Below are positions 50,762-62,012 of a stretch of 64,000 nt of DNA, one piece after another. Origin of the DNA: Pholiota molesta (Eukaryota; Basidiomycota; Agaricomycetes; Agaricales; Strophariaceae). Every line of letters begins with the position of its first letter. Within the stretch, counting starts at the first letter, position 1. Under the pieces are notes generated by a model that had not been told where the DNA came from, made no database searches, and saw only the letters and a list, made by a program, of their open reading frames with translations. The stretch spans positions 62,001-126,000 of the forward strand of contig JACGCK010000049.1 of the NCBI GenBank assembly GCA_014925825.1, written 5' to 3'. A program made the translations under genes and the position numbers.

Positions 50762-51060
50762 CTGTACTATTTCGACCGATCGTTCACGCCCTGTGATGCG
50801 TGATGCCAAAGTTCACGGGATGATTGTTCATACTCAGAGTGATGCGTGATGGTGAAAAAATTGTTCACTGTGCCAATTTTTTTCGTTAAATCACCTCAAA
50901 TTAGCCTGTAGCATACGTAGAAAAAAATTCACATTTTGAGCCTGCCAAACTTTGGTTTGGGAGTGTTCACCAATGCCTGTGATGCGTGACGAAATCACTA
51001 TTTGTTCAGTTCACGAGGGCCTGTGATGCGTGATGTGAACGATCGGTCGAAATAGTACAG
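50762..51060. mobile_element. 299-bp MITE with TA target duplication
   Basis: Perfect terminal inverted repeats of at least 26 bp start CTGTACTATTTCGACCGATC at 50762 and mirror it at 51060. A TA dinucleotide flanks each side (50760-50761 and 51061-51062), as for Tc1/mariner-type insertion. Inside, the motif TGATGCGTGA recurs four times (near 50798, 50840, 50980 and 51022). No coding capacity. Confidence 0.9.
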
Positions 51061-51604
51061 TAAACTCTCCCCACTTCACGAAAGAGGCATCTATTGCCCA
51101 AAGCAAACATAAATCACTCCAGGGGACCGAGCCTCGCAAACAAAAAATGACATGCCATTGAATTTACTGACACCACGTGGTAAATTCAAAGTCTCTAGCA
51201 ATAATAAAGCATCTTCTTCTGAGACCAAATAGGGTATAGACTCACATCGAAAGCGCCCACGTACACAGTCCCCAGAGAATCGATCCATCTTCACATGTCA
51301 ACAGTCAACCTTTCCCAGTGCTATTTCTTCTACGGGCGCGGTCAATGTACAGAATAGCAGCAGTCTGGGAAACCCATCGCGGCACGGGTCGTCTAGTCTC
51401 TGCGATTTCATTCGTTCGAATCCATTCTAGAGAAGCCATTAGTACGCATTTATAGTACAGGGTAACATCCAAAGCAAGCGGCCAATTGGGATAGTCTTTC
51501 ACTGGATTGGTGATCCAGGATCCGTCCTGCTGCTTAAGATGCATGGGATGGGACTTTGCTCACCTCTCCCCACGTTTTGCAGCTGCTGTCTTGCTCGATG
51601 GGTC
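51061..51604. other. Upstream region of the plus-strand 7TM gene
   Basis: Minus-strand frames at 51294-51091 and 51544-51305 are open but unrecognised. No clear element otherwise. Confidence 0.35.
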
Positions 51605-53076
51605 ATGGCCGTGAATCCTGACATAGCCATAGCGGTGTCGGTCTGGGTTGAGGTATGTGGTCTGCTGTTTCGTTCTTATTGCTCGGCGGGAAACTGATAA
51701 TACTTGGTGTAGGCTGTTCTGTATGGTGAGCAGCCGTATTACCACACGCTCCATCAGGATCCTTCTTATATGATATTGACAGGGGTATACGCCTGCCTCT
51801 TCTTTTTCGCCTTCTACATTATGCTAAAAAAGCAGAATTCTGGAATGAGCTCTGCAAAGGCAGGTCATAGCGCCATTGCCTGATTTTCCAACGCTCAGCC
51901 ATTGCGAAAAAATCCCAGGTTTTTCTGTGTGGCACTCTCGCGATGTTTCTCGTGGCTACTGGAGATTTGGGTATGCTTGACAATGTGCTTATTCTCCCTG
52001 TGACGACGTACTTATTCTCGAATGACATGTAAATAGTGGTCAATCTATACCGCTTCCTTCGCGCATTCGTTCTTCATGTTGATCCGTTGGGCCCAACCTC
52101 CTACTTCTTCGACTTTACAAGGTGGGATGCCCTCGCTCATAATGCGATGCTCTGCATTATGACTTGGCTCGGAGATGCCCTTGTGGTAAGTTGGCATATA
52201 TGCGTATTGACACCTTAATTTGAGACCGCTCAATATATTTGCAGATCTACAGGTGCTATGTGATTTGGGACCGCAAACTATGGGTTACAGTGATACCAAT
52301 AACTCTTTAATTCTCAGTATAAGTCCGTGTTACATTTTCCTGTGTTCGACCTTCTGTTATTAAATCACACAGGTTCAAATGCAGCGCTCTTCTTCTGGTT
52401 TACGCATCCCAACGTCGAATCGCCATCCGGGATCGCACATTGGCTGGGACGGTCTATCCTTCGCATTCGCGCAAAACACGATCACGACCGGGATGATCGC
52501 GTTCAAAATCTGGCGCCAGCATCGCCATTCCGTGGACTCCGGTCTCGTCCACGTCTCTCCGCTGAACCTGCTGGCGATCATGCGGATCATCATCGAGAGC
52601 GCGATGATCTACACCCTCCAGCTCCTCGTCCTCATCGTGCTCTTCCCGCTGCAGGAGTTTGCGCAGCTCATAGTGCAGAACACGGTCATCCCGAGTATTG
52701 GTACGCCTAAGGCTTTCCATTCCGCTGTCATTTGGATATTATTGAAGGCAAATTTTCGATAGGGATTATCTTCGTGTTGATTGCGGTCCGCGTGCACTTC
52801 TCCCGTTCGCGCACGCTTTTTGGACCGGCTGGGCTGCCGACGATACACCCATGGCTGAGTGAGATTGCGGGCATTTCTAGTACTGCCAGCGAGAACAACA
52901 CGCAGGAAGAGCGGAATCGCAATTCGGAAGGCTCCTTGATTCTTGAAATGGGGCCTGTCGATAACGCAGCTGAAAAAAAGGAGGGTGTATGCCATCAATG
53001 CAAAATAAAGTTGGCGCTCTCTCGAGCGGGTTTGGCAGGACCCAGACTCGGAGGGCAGACCGTGAGCGCTCCATAA
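51605..53076 (+). CDS. Agaricomycete 7TM family membrane protein, paralog 2
   Basis: Paralog of the minus-strand gene at 45144-46604. The first exon encodes MAVNPDIAIAVSVWVE up to a GTATGT donor. Then come AVLYGVYACLFFFAFYIMLK, AIAKKSQVFLCGTLAMFLVA, NLYRFLRAFVLHVDPLGPTS, RWDALAHNAMLCIMTWLGDA, FAFAQNTITTGMIAFKIWRQ, IMRIIIESAMIYTLQLLVLI and IIFVLIAVRVHFSRSRTLFG, followed by a polar tail to the stop at 53076. One base is out of step near 52450, between FFWFTHPNVESPSG and GLSFAFAQN. Function is unknown. The pair is divergently oriented with a 5-kb spacer that holds a MITE. Confidence 0.7.
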
Positions 53077-53758
53077 AAGGAATTAGAACATAGGCATTTT
53101 TATCGTTGTTTGAATTGTATTATTATTATTTGTAGCCGTACTAGCATGGAAAGGAGATAATAGGCGCCCAGCATGTGGAAGGCGCTACCGTGGCATGAAT
53201 GCGCATACGCCAGTGCGCTTAAGGAGTGTCTCCCGCAACGTCCTGTTCACGCCTTTCAAGGCGCGAGTGATCTTCGCATAATCTCGAACTCTTTCATGAA
53301 ATTGAATTAAATTTTTAAATGTTACAACTTTTTTCACGATTAAGCCAAAGAGGATTCGAGGCCGCCGTGCCAAGGAATTTTGCTAGTGACCCACCGCAGA
53401 ATACGCAAGTGAAGAAGAGTGTCGGATATTGAGTGGACCTCGGTGTAAGGCCGACCTTGAGTCGGACCCCATTCACTGCTATTGGCGCCCAGAGTCCAGA
53501 CGCACGTACGGCTTCAGGCACTCCAGCTCTCCTTCGGAAACCCGTCTCGTCAACGTCTCGTTCTATGGAAGAATAACCAAAGCACTGGTAAAACCTTTAA
53601 GTAAGGGCTTGGCATTAGCTGTTGTTTCTACTGAACTTTGGACACTTCCAGCAGAAATCTAATCTTGAACACAGACGCTCGGCGTCTGTTGCCTCTTAGA
53701 CTGGAATAGCGCCGGATACACTTTGCGGTGCCATTCTGCATGTTCTAAGTTACCGATG

Positions 53759-53791
53759 TATGTTGTGTGGGCATGTAGCCCACACAACATA
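53759..53791. repeat. Perfect 14-bp hairpin
   Basis: Arms TATGTTGTGTGGGC (53759-53772) and GCCCACACAACATA (53778-53791) flank the loop ATGTA. It is not followed by a T-tract, and its role is unknown. Confidence 0.8.
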
Positions 53792-54194
53792 AAGGCTTTG
53801 TGGCTCCAGACTGACGCCCAGGTTGGTCTCGATGGGCCTGTCATTGCTGAATTTAGCACTTACAGAAGAAGTGGGGCAGAGAATGACGGAACCAGGACAA
53901 TGAAGGGGAACTTCTATGTAAGTAAGAGCTTCTCAGATCTTGATATTATTAACGGTTACCGGCTACCACTTGCTCAGCTTCCGTTATCTGCGTTCATCTC
54001 AGATAGGCTGAATTCTTCATAGAGGGTCATTGACGTGTCAGGAATAAGAAATAAACGAGATGGAGAAGAATTAGCGGACCAGACACGTTCTTTTCGGGCA
54101 CAGGTTTTGTGTTCTTGGTATCCGGGTCTTAGCGAGAGCGCAGGCGGTACATAGATAGTAGGGCTAAGGATTCAATTATATATTGGGAGACGCG

Positions 54195-54221
54195 ACGCGT
54201 GGTGACGTCATATTGACGCGT
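54195..54221 (+). promoter_or_regulatory. Two MCB boxes flanking a CRE-like palindrome
   Basis: ACGCGT occurs at 54195-54200 and 54216-54221, with TGACGTCA at 54203-54210 between them. The group is 79-105 nt upstream of the DNA2 start. ACGCGT is the MluI cell-cycle box bound by MBF-type factors in yeasts. Confidence 0.6.
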
Positions 54222-54299
54222 CGTTTAACGCGACACGTCAACAGAACCAAACATCAACGCGCTGCTCTCTCTTGCACAGTGACCGCAGCGGTATACACC

Positions 54300-57200
54300 A
54301 TGGGCGCTCTCGACGCGGAAATGCTGAGCCAGCTCACCCAAGGCCTGGGCGATGACTTCTGGGATGCCGCCCCTACACCCGATCCCTCCCCCGTCAAGCC
54401 CAAGTCACGCCCCCCTCCCTCTTCTTCCCCCACACCCATCACCCCCACCAAATCCTCCCGAGGCGCCTCTACTGCGAAACCTGTCCCCTCCTCCACCTTG
54501 TTCTCTGCGACAAACCATGATCTTGCCGAGTTCTTGCAGGGCTCTGAGCATTGGAATCTCGACGAGGATCCGTTCAGTCCTATCAAGGCCGGTCCTTCGA
54601 AGCCTCCCAAGGTGCGTTACGGGTGCTTGTAACTTCTGTCTGTACGCTCATACAAATATCTGCAGCAGCCTGCTCCCCCGAAATATGCTCCGGATCCATG
54701 TACTCGTTGTGTTGTCACAGCTGTGGCGGACGAGTACGTCAACAACCGTTGGCGAAAGGTGATTAATTCGTGTCTTTTTAAATTCCTGTTACCAGTACAC
54801 CCGCTTGTCTCAGTTTTCTCCGAAGCCTCCCGTGCCGGCGTTCTCCCAGAGACGCGTTGCATTTCATTTTCTCTTGCAACTTGAGCCATAATCCTACTGC
54901 ACGTGGCTTCATTGACGCTTCACATGATTAAACAGTCGCGTTGACATGACGCGTTCTCTCGACATGGCTAGCGAAGCTTTAAATTGCCATGGAAAGACAT
55001 ACGCGGGCCACTATATGCTATGCCACATTTCTTTGTGAGAAATCCTCTACAAGTCGACTTAGAGATGGCTTGCCTTACAATTTCAGCGATGCATCATCTC
55101 TGTCGTTGCCGTTCAAGCTCCTTCTTATCTGCCGTCGTTCTTTTTATTATCACTTATTTTTCCGCCTACCCTTATCACTATACTTACTATCTATAACAGT
55201 CAATATCAGGCCAAACCCAACCTCAAGACGAGATAGTCCAAGTCTATTTGTGCGATGACTGGTATCAAACAGAGATCCGACCTGGTATGTCGTTTTTCCT
55301 CCCGCAAGTGCGCATACATTTACCACTTCCGCAGGCGACATCTTCAACGTCATCGGCACCTTCGCACCCGCCACCCCTCAAAGCCCACGCACCATCCACA
55401 TCACCGCCGCCGCGCACCTCTTCATCCTGCACCCTGACCTGCTCACTACCGCCACCGCGCTCTCTACCGCGTCACAGTGCCGGCGCAAGCCGCTCCTGTC
55501 GGGCCTCGTGCGCGCGACGAGCGCTATCACCCCGCGCTCGTCTATGGGAGCGTGCTGCACGAGGTGATGCAGCGCTGTCTGCTGGAGGGCCGGTGGGAGG
55601 AGGCGTTTGTGGAGCGGTGCATTGCGGATGCGGTGCACGGTGCGCTTGGCGACCTTGTGAAGCTCGGTCTGTCGGTGGACATTGCGAAGCGGGAGGTGCG
55701 GATCGCGCGAAGGGGTTGAGTCCGTTCAAGGAGAAATATCTGGGGGACGAGCCCAAGGTCAGTGGTTTTGCGCTTTTTGTTTGTGGCGAGATCATCTCTG
55801 AATTCGTTTGTTTGGTAATAGAAAAATGGGGCAATGACGAATACGAGGATGGGCAAAGACGATGCGCCCGCTCTGCTGGCGATAACGAAACTGCTGGGCA
55901 TCGAAGAAGATATCTGGTCTCCTACATATGGCCTCAAAGGCAAAATGACGCCACGGTCCAAGGAATCATAATGACCCCCACCCGCTCCTCCGCGCACCTC
56001 CTCCTATCTATCCTCCTCATCCGCATACAACTCCCACTCCCAAATTCCACCCCCAAACACCCAGCCGACACGCACGTCGACGCCTTTCCCGCTCGAGCTG
56101 AAGACGGGCGCGCGCTCGCGGGCATGGAGCACCGGCGCAGACGCTGCTGTACACGCTTCTGCTGAGCGAGCGCTACGGCGCGGACGTGCAGGACGGGCTG
56201 CTGTTCTACTCGCAGAGCGAGGACGGGGCGGTGGTGCGGGTGCCGCGTGGCCGGAATGAGATACGCGCGTTGATCGGCGTGCGGAATGAGTGGCGGCGTG
56301 GGGGTGGCGGAGGGTGAGGAAGAGGAGGGAGGCGGAGGGGGATGTGAGTATGGATGTGGATGGTCCATCGGCTGAGAGGAGCAAGGTGGAAGAGAAGATG
56401 GAGGTGGGAGATGTTGAGCATTTCCTGCCGCCGCCGATTGACGAAGAGCGCGCGTGCGCGCGGTGCTACGCGCTCGATACGTGTCTCCTCTTCCGCAAGA
56501 CGCACCCGGACCACTCCTCTTCTCCTCCTCCTCGCCATCCGGCCTGCGCCTCCCAAGCGCGCGGACCAAGAACCGACCTTCGACCCCCGATCCCGCCCTT
56601 CCTGCAGGACGTCTTCCGCGCGAAGACGGCGCACCTTACCCCGCGCAGACGGCGTTCTTCCGCACATGGGAGGCGCTGCTGGCGCTCGAGGAGCGGGACT
56701 GGTGCGGTTTAAGAGGGAGCTGTGGACGCTGGGGAGTGTGGAGAGGGAAAGGAGGGGGCGGTGCTGGGGCGGGATGGTGCTCCGCTCGTTGGACGACCGC
56801 GGAGACGCGGACGCGGAACTGGAGGAACTGGAGCCCGGCGCAGGCGAGTGGGGCGTGGAGAACCAGCGCAAGATCCACCGGTACACGTACGCGTTCCGGC
56901 GCGCGCGCGCGTGGGACGCGCTGCCGACGCCGACGCAGGGCGGGGACGCGAGCAGTCTGCTGCACGGCCATCTCGGGGTGGGCGACCCGGTGACGGTGTC
57001 CGTGGAGCCGAATATGCTGGCGCTCGCGCGCGGGTATATACTCAGGTTGGACCCGGCGGAGGTGGTGCTCGGGTGGATCGAGGCTGGATCCGGAGGAGCT
57101 GGGGGCGCGTTGTAGGTGCTGCTGGGCTGCGGCGGCAGAGGAGGAGGAAGGGGATGAGGTGGTGTTTCGGATTGACAAGGACGAGCTGTTCGGGGGGATG

Positions 57201-59260
57201 GCGCGCGTGCGCGGGAACCTGGCGCAGCTGTTCTATGCGGACGGGGACCGGAAGCGGCTGGAGCTCGTCGTGGACCTGCGCAAGCCGGTGTTCAGGGACG
57301 CTGTCGAGCCGCCGCTCGTCCACCCCTCGTCGCCATCGTCGCGTCGTCTCCTTCTCATCGAAGGCGCACGAGCATTGAACCCGTCGCAGCTCGGCGCGAT
57401 GGAGCACGTGCTGCGCGCGGAGGACTACGCGCTCGTGCTCGGTATGCCGGGGACGGGCAAGACGACGGTGATCGCGGCGCTGATCCGGGAGCTGGTCGGG
57501 CGGGGGAAGACGGTGCTGCTGAGCTCGTACACGCATTCCGCGGTGGACACGATCCTGATGCGGCTCGCGGAGGAGGAGGGTGGGTTTGGGATTTTAAGGT
57601 TGGGGAATGTGGATAAGGTGCGTTTTTGGTTTTTTGGTTTGGGATGGGATGATCGCTCATTGGTGATTGGGTTGGTTGGGTTGTAGGTGCATCCTGATGT
57701 GAGGAAGTATACGCTGAGGCGCGGAAGACGGCGACGACGGTGGAGCAGTTTGAGCTGCAGATCATGGCGCCGCCGGTTGTGGCGACGACGTGTTTGACGA
57801 TTGACCAGTGCGTTTGCCCTATGCCGGTTCCCTTGATGATGATGATGTACTGACTGTGGTTTGGGTGTGTAGTCCGTTGTTCTTCCGCCGCAAGTTTGAT
57901 TATTGCATCGTCGACGAGGCGTCGCAGATTACGCTGCCGACGTGCTTGGGCCCGCTGAGGTTCGCGGATACGTTCGTCCTCGTTGGAGACCATTTCCAGC
58001 TTCCGCCTCTCGTACGTTGTGTCCTCTGCATTCTTCCTCGCGTCTTGAATCGAATGTTAACTTTCTGCGTTTCTGTGTGGAATAGGTCAAAAATCCTGAA
58101 GCACGCAAAGGCGGCCTTGACGTCTCGCTCTTCCGCCGCCTCTCGGAGGCGCATCCCGAGGCTGTCGTGGACCTGCGCTTCCAGTACAGGATGAACGCGG
58201 ACATCATGCTCTTGTCGAACCGCCTTATCTATGACGACCGCTTGAGGTGTGGGAATGAGGCGGTGGCGCGGGCGAGTTTGGCGCTGGGCGACAGGGGGTT
58301 CCTTGGGCGGCTGCATCCGGCGGCGGGGGCGTGTGTGCCCCAGGAGGCGTGTTGGCTGGAGAAGCTGGTGGATGAGAGGTGTGCTTGGGTTCTTTCGCGA
58401 TCTGGTTCATCTGGCGCTGACTCTTTCTATTTTTTTTTGTAGTTGCAAGGCTGTCTTTGTCGACACGGACGCCCTGCCCGCTGCGGAATCGCGCGTGGGC
58501 GATCTCGTGCAGAACACGATCGAGGCGGAGCTCGTGCGCCAGCTGACGGAGACGCTCCTGCAGTGCGGCGTGCAGGAGTCGCAGATCGGGATCATCTCGC
58601 TGTACCGCCAGCAGGTGAAGGTGCTGCACCATCTGCTGCAGGAGAGGAAGGGCGTGGAGATCCTGACGGCGGATAAGAGCCAGGGGAGGGATAAGGAGTG
58701 TATTATCATCTCGCTCGTGCGGTCGAATGACGGCGGACATGTGCGTTTTTTTTTTTTTATTTTGAACTGGTGGTTTTTTTTTTGTGGACGGATGCTGACC
58801 CTTGAACTTTTGTAGATCGGGGACTTGGTCAAGGATTGGCGACGCATGAACGTGTCGTTTACGCGCGCGAGGAAGAAGCTCGTTATCTTTGGGTCGCGGA
58901 CGACGCTGCAGCGCGAGCCGCTGCTCGCCAGCTTCTTTGAGCTGATGGAGAAGCAGCGCTGGATCGTGGCTCTGTCGCCGAATGCGCACACAGCGCATGC
59001 CAGTGTGTTTGATGTGGCTTCGACCCCGAGCAAGAGAGGTGCTGTTGATGAGGAGAGCAGGAGGAACAGCAGAGCGTGGATGATCGTGCCCGGAAGAGCG
59101 CTGTTGTTTGTCGGAAGGTGAAGAAGGAGAATGCCGGTGTGGAGGGGTTGCGGCCAATGAAGAAGTTGAAGGCTGCTGCGACGGATGTGGGAAGAAGGCG
59201 GGTGCCGGGGTGCTGAAAGGGCGTCCGATCCTGAGGGATTTGGTGGGGCATGAGATGTGA
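54300..59260 (+). CDS. DNA2: DNA replication ATP-dependent nuclease/helicase DNA2
   Basis: Bifunctional enzyme for Okazaki-fragment flap processing and double-strand-break end resection. The N-terminus ([20 protein letters not shown]) is followed by [12 protein letters not shown] and [10 protein letters not shown], then the Cas4/RecB-like nuclease: [42 protein letters not shown] with the catalytic Lys, and the Fe-S cysteines [10 protein letters not shown]. The superfamily-1 helicase has Walker [15 protein letters not shown], motif [59 protein letters not shown] and [17 protein letters not shown]. The C-terminus [15 protein letters not shown] stops at 59258-59260. At least five single-base losses are needed (near 55528, 55715, 55945, 56105 and 56122), mostly in C, G or GC repeats. 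Introns include 57620-57687 and 58746-58815. Confidence 0.93.
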
Positions 59261-59369
59261 GGTGCCGGATGGGTGTTGCTCGATTTTAGTTTGCATTTTT
59301 CGCTTTTCTTATACTTAGATTTTATGCACGTTGTATCATATCACGCAAATTTTAGAACTTAGTATTAAC

Positions 59370-60320
59370 CTACGATGTTGGTGAAATAGGATGTCGCCAT
59401 TTAAGTTCATGTCCGTTCTCCATTGTTGGTTCTAAAACCGCGAAACATCCATGGACGCTCGTCTTCTCTAATCTGATCGTCCTCACACCTGACTGGTCTT
59501 GAGACCACCTCATCCCATAGCCCTCGGCTACTCTCACCTCATACACCAGCACCCGGTGCGGAAGCCAGTGCAGATTCCGCCACGTCGCGCCGTTCATCAC
59601 CTTCCAGAAGAGCGCCAGCGCCTGCTCGTTGATGACGGCCACAGGGCCTCTGGCGGTCCCCACCACCCGCGCTGCGTGTGCGCGCCGCGCGGTCGGTCGC
59701 GCCCTCCTCGCCTGGGGGCGGCGCTGAGCGGTGGGAGTGCTTCGCCCATGCGCGCGCGCCTGCGGTCAGCTTCGCGCGGTTGGGCACGAGGTACGCGGCG
59801 AGGCAGGTGGCGAGGGCGGGGGGCGTGCTGCCGAGCGCGGATCCGGTCGTGTATGCCAGTCCGTGTGTGAGGTGGGTGAACAGAGCACTGTGCTCAAAGG
59901 TTTGGTCTTCCGATGAAGATGTACTGAGAGGCAGAGGAGACGCGAGGCCAGAGCTAGAGGTACTAGGAACCGGAGATGCTAGGAGCGGGGACGCTGTGGC
60001 GCATTTTTTTCGAGGATCTCAGAGACGCGTGCGCGTTGCTCGGATGCCTCTGGGAGCTCGGACATCCCATAGCAGCGTGGCTCCGCCAACGGGAGAGGGG
60101 GGCTCGGATTGACTCGTATTGGGAACGTGTCCTGGCCCTGGATCTCGGGAATGCTGGTAGATCCATCGCTATCTTTCGCCGCTTCAAGCTCGTTCTGTGT
60201 ATGCTTGGGGGTGACTGGGTGGGTTAGCGGAGATGTTTCGGTTTCGGGATGGGCGACAGTCGGATTGGTGTTCGCAATTGAGTCCAAGTTTGCCTTGGTA
60301 TTGTTATCGCCCACGTCCAT
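59370..60320 (-). CDS. Conserved fungal protein of unknown function
   Basis: The minus-strand start MDVGDNNTKANLDSIANTNP leads into a low-complexity Ser/Pro region (GLASPLPLSTSSSEDQ). A better conserved part follows: LTHGLAYTTGSALGSTPPAL, AAYLVPNRAKLTAGARAWA, VAVINEQALALFWKVMNGAT, LHWLPHRVLVYEVRVAEGYG and LEPTMENGHELKWRH. Stop at 59370. I recall this last block from uncharacterised basidiomycete proteins but cannot name a function. Two frame slips (an A7 run near 60005 and a GGG near 59660) each need one added base. It converges with DNA2, with about 110 bp between the stops. Confidence 0.6.
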
Positions 60321-62012
60321 TCCAGTTCATGGAGAAGTCGAGACAGCTAAGTAGATGAAACTGGTCGGAAGATCGCTTTGGGTAGATAAGAAACGATCAG
60401 GGACAAGGGTTGTCAGTTACCAGAACCAATATGATATGTGCCTCGGATGGCGCTAGAGATTCCTTTCCTGGTCAATTTCAGAGCAATTTCAGAGAACACT
60501 GTCAACAGTCGAGCACTTGGTCAGATGCCAGTGGAGAGTTGCTTAGCGTGGCCATCTGCAGCCATCTGCACACACGGATTTTGCCGAGCGATCACTATCC
60601 ACTTATCTTGTCCAACGGGCGCTTGCAAGGCGCTTGTGAAGCTTTTGCACTGCCTACAAACGATTGCCAAAGTCGGGTAGGAGCCGTATGAGAGCCAAAT
60701 ATTGCCGTGAAATTTTTCCAGACGGTTTGATTCGCTTAAGCTTCATGTAGTCCTGCATCAAGTTTACTTGGGCTTTCGACCTTTGGGAAGTCTATCATGA
60801 TTCATGAAGGTGCAAAGTTATTACCAACAGTGGAGGCAAATAAGCTGGTCCGTTTCATATATCCAGTGGTAACACTGGTATCTGGCTTTTGAATGTATGG
60901 CAGGCCCAAGCAAATCAACTTCCAAGCACGCCACCTTGATTGGTCACGAGCAGCGATGAGCTTCCATTGACGGTAATTTGACGCAAGGACGGATGCTGAT
61001 CTTCATCAATTTGAAGAAAGGAGATAAGAAATTGAATTAAAATGCTGAGGTGCCTCATCCTTCCATAAGCGGTAAAAAAGGTCTTATCATCGATAAGTAC
61101 GCGGAGGCAATGATAAGTAGAAATCTAAATGTTCGGTCTACTAGTATCGTCTCCATTTCTTCATTACTTACTATCTTTATTAGCACATCCGTGTTAGCTT
61201 CGGCCGATTTTAACCCGGAATTATGCGTCCAGCCTCGTTAAAACAACGAGAGCTTGATGAGCGCTGCTGGAGAACAACCAGCACAGCTCGGGGAGAAGCA
61301 AAATTAAGAATTATTTCACCCAAAAAAAAATATGATATAGCAATGAATCAATGACATACTTACTCTGGATGCGTTGTGGACGTGGTTTACTTTCTTCAAG
61401 TTCAACTTGTGCCAGATGGCCCCATGGGAAACAGTGATTGACAGACACGTGATGTGAAACCCTTTTGGAACTTCCACGCCAGCTTTTGCCTGGCTTTGCC
61501 CCGAACTACCACTTGGCGTATGTCTGCTTTTTTCAAACCATAGAGCTCGGTGTCATCAGCACTATGGGCTAGCTTCACACCAAGTTCTGGGCCACGAATT
61601 GGATCATAGTTCTCACTAGATAACCAGAATACCTGCTTATCGACGCTCAACGTTTATCCAGCGAGATGGTTCAAAAGTACAGAGCTCTGCAGCCACCATC
61701 AACATTGTCTGAATAGCAGTAAGGTTCCCTCGACGATCCACACTAATGGATTGCGGGGCTCCTCACCTAATCTATCGTTGCATAACGACTCGTGGGACAG
61801 CAGGGGCGCTATCATAATGACTTCGCTGTCTATCTTCGCCTCCTTATCGTGCTTCTACCAATGGCTAAAGATAACGACGTATAAAAGGTTATCTTTGCAC
61901 ATGTTGATCCCTCGACTATACTTGCACCGCCCTCTTGCCCCCGTGCTTGCTTCGTCTTCTCGCCTTTCGAGTACAGTCGACGTTAGTGCCCATACCTTTA
62001 TTGGAAACGAAG
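60321..62012. other. Intergenic region with DUR3 promoter
   Basis: A minus-strand frame at 61650-61402 is open for 82 codons but unrecognised; it may be a repeat relic. The right end carries GATA motifs and a TATA box described separately. Confidence 0.35.
61809..61894. promoter_or_regulatory. Cluster of five GATA-factor sites plus TATA box
   Basis: HGATAR motifs lie at 61809-61814, 61830-61835 and 61844-61849 (all minus), 61869-61874 (plus) and 61889-61894 (minus). TATAAAAG is at 61880-61887. The ATG of the urea transporter is at 62013. This density fits nitrogen-catabolite control by GATA factors. Confidence 0.6.

Larger units (their letters stand above)
53077..54299. other. Intergenic region upstream of DNA2
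   Basis: No gene recognised. It contains a perfect short hairpin at 53759-53791 and, at its right end, the DNA2 promoter motifs. Confidence 0.4.

Noticed and set aside
45144..53076. 7TM genes as pheromone receptors (mating-type locus)
   Set aside because: Sequence motifs (ITTGLI, RIIIESA) belong to another mushroom 7TM family, and no pheromone or homeodomain genes are nearby.
58747..58790. Poly-T tracts as terminators
   Set aside because: They lie in a DNA2 intron and are polypyrimidine runs, not terminators.
61402..61650. Minus-strand 82-codon frame as a gene
   Set aside because: No recognisable domain, no clear promoter or splice context; possibly a repeat remnant but unsupported.
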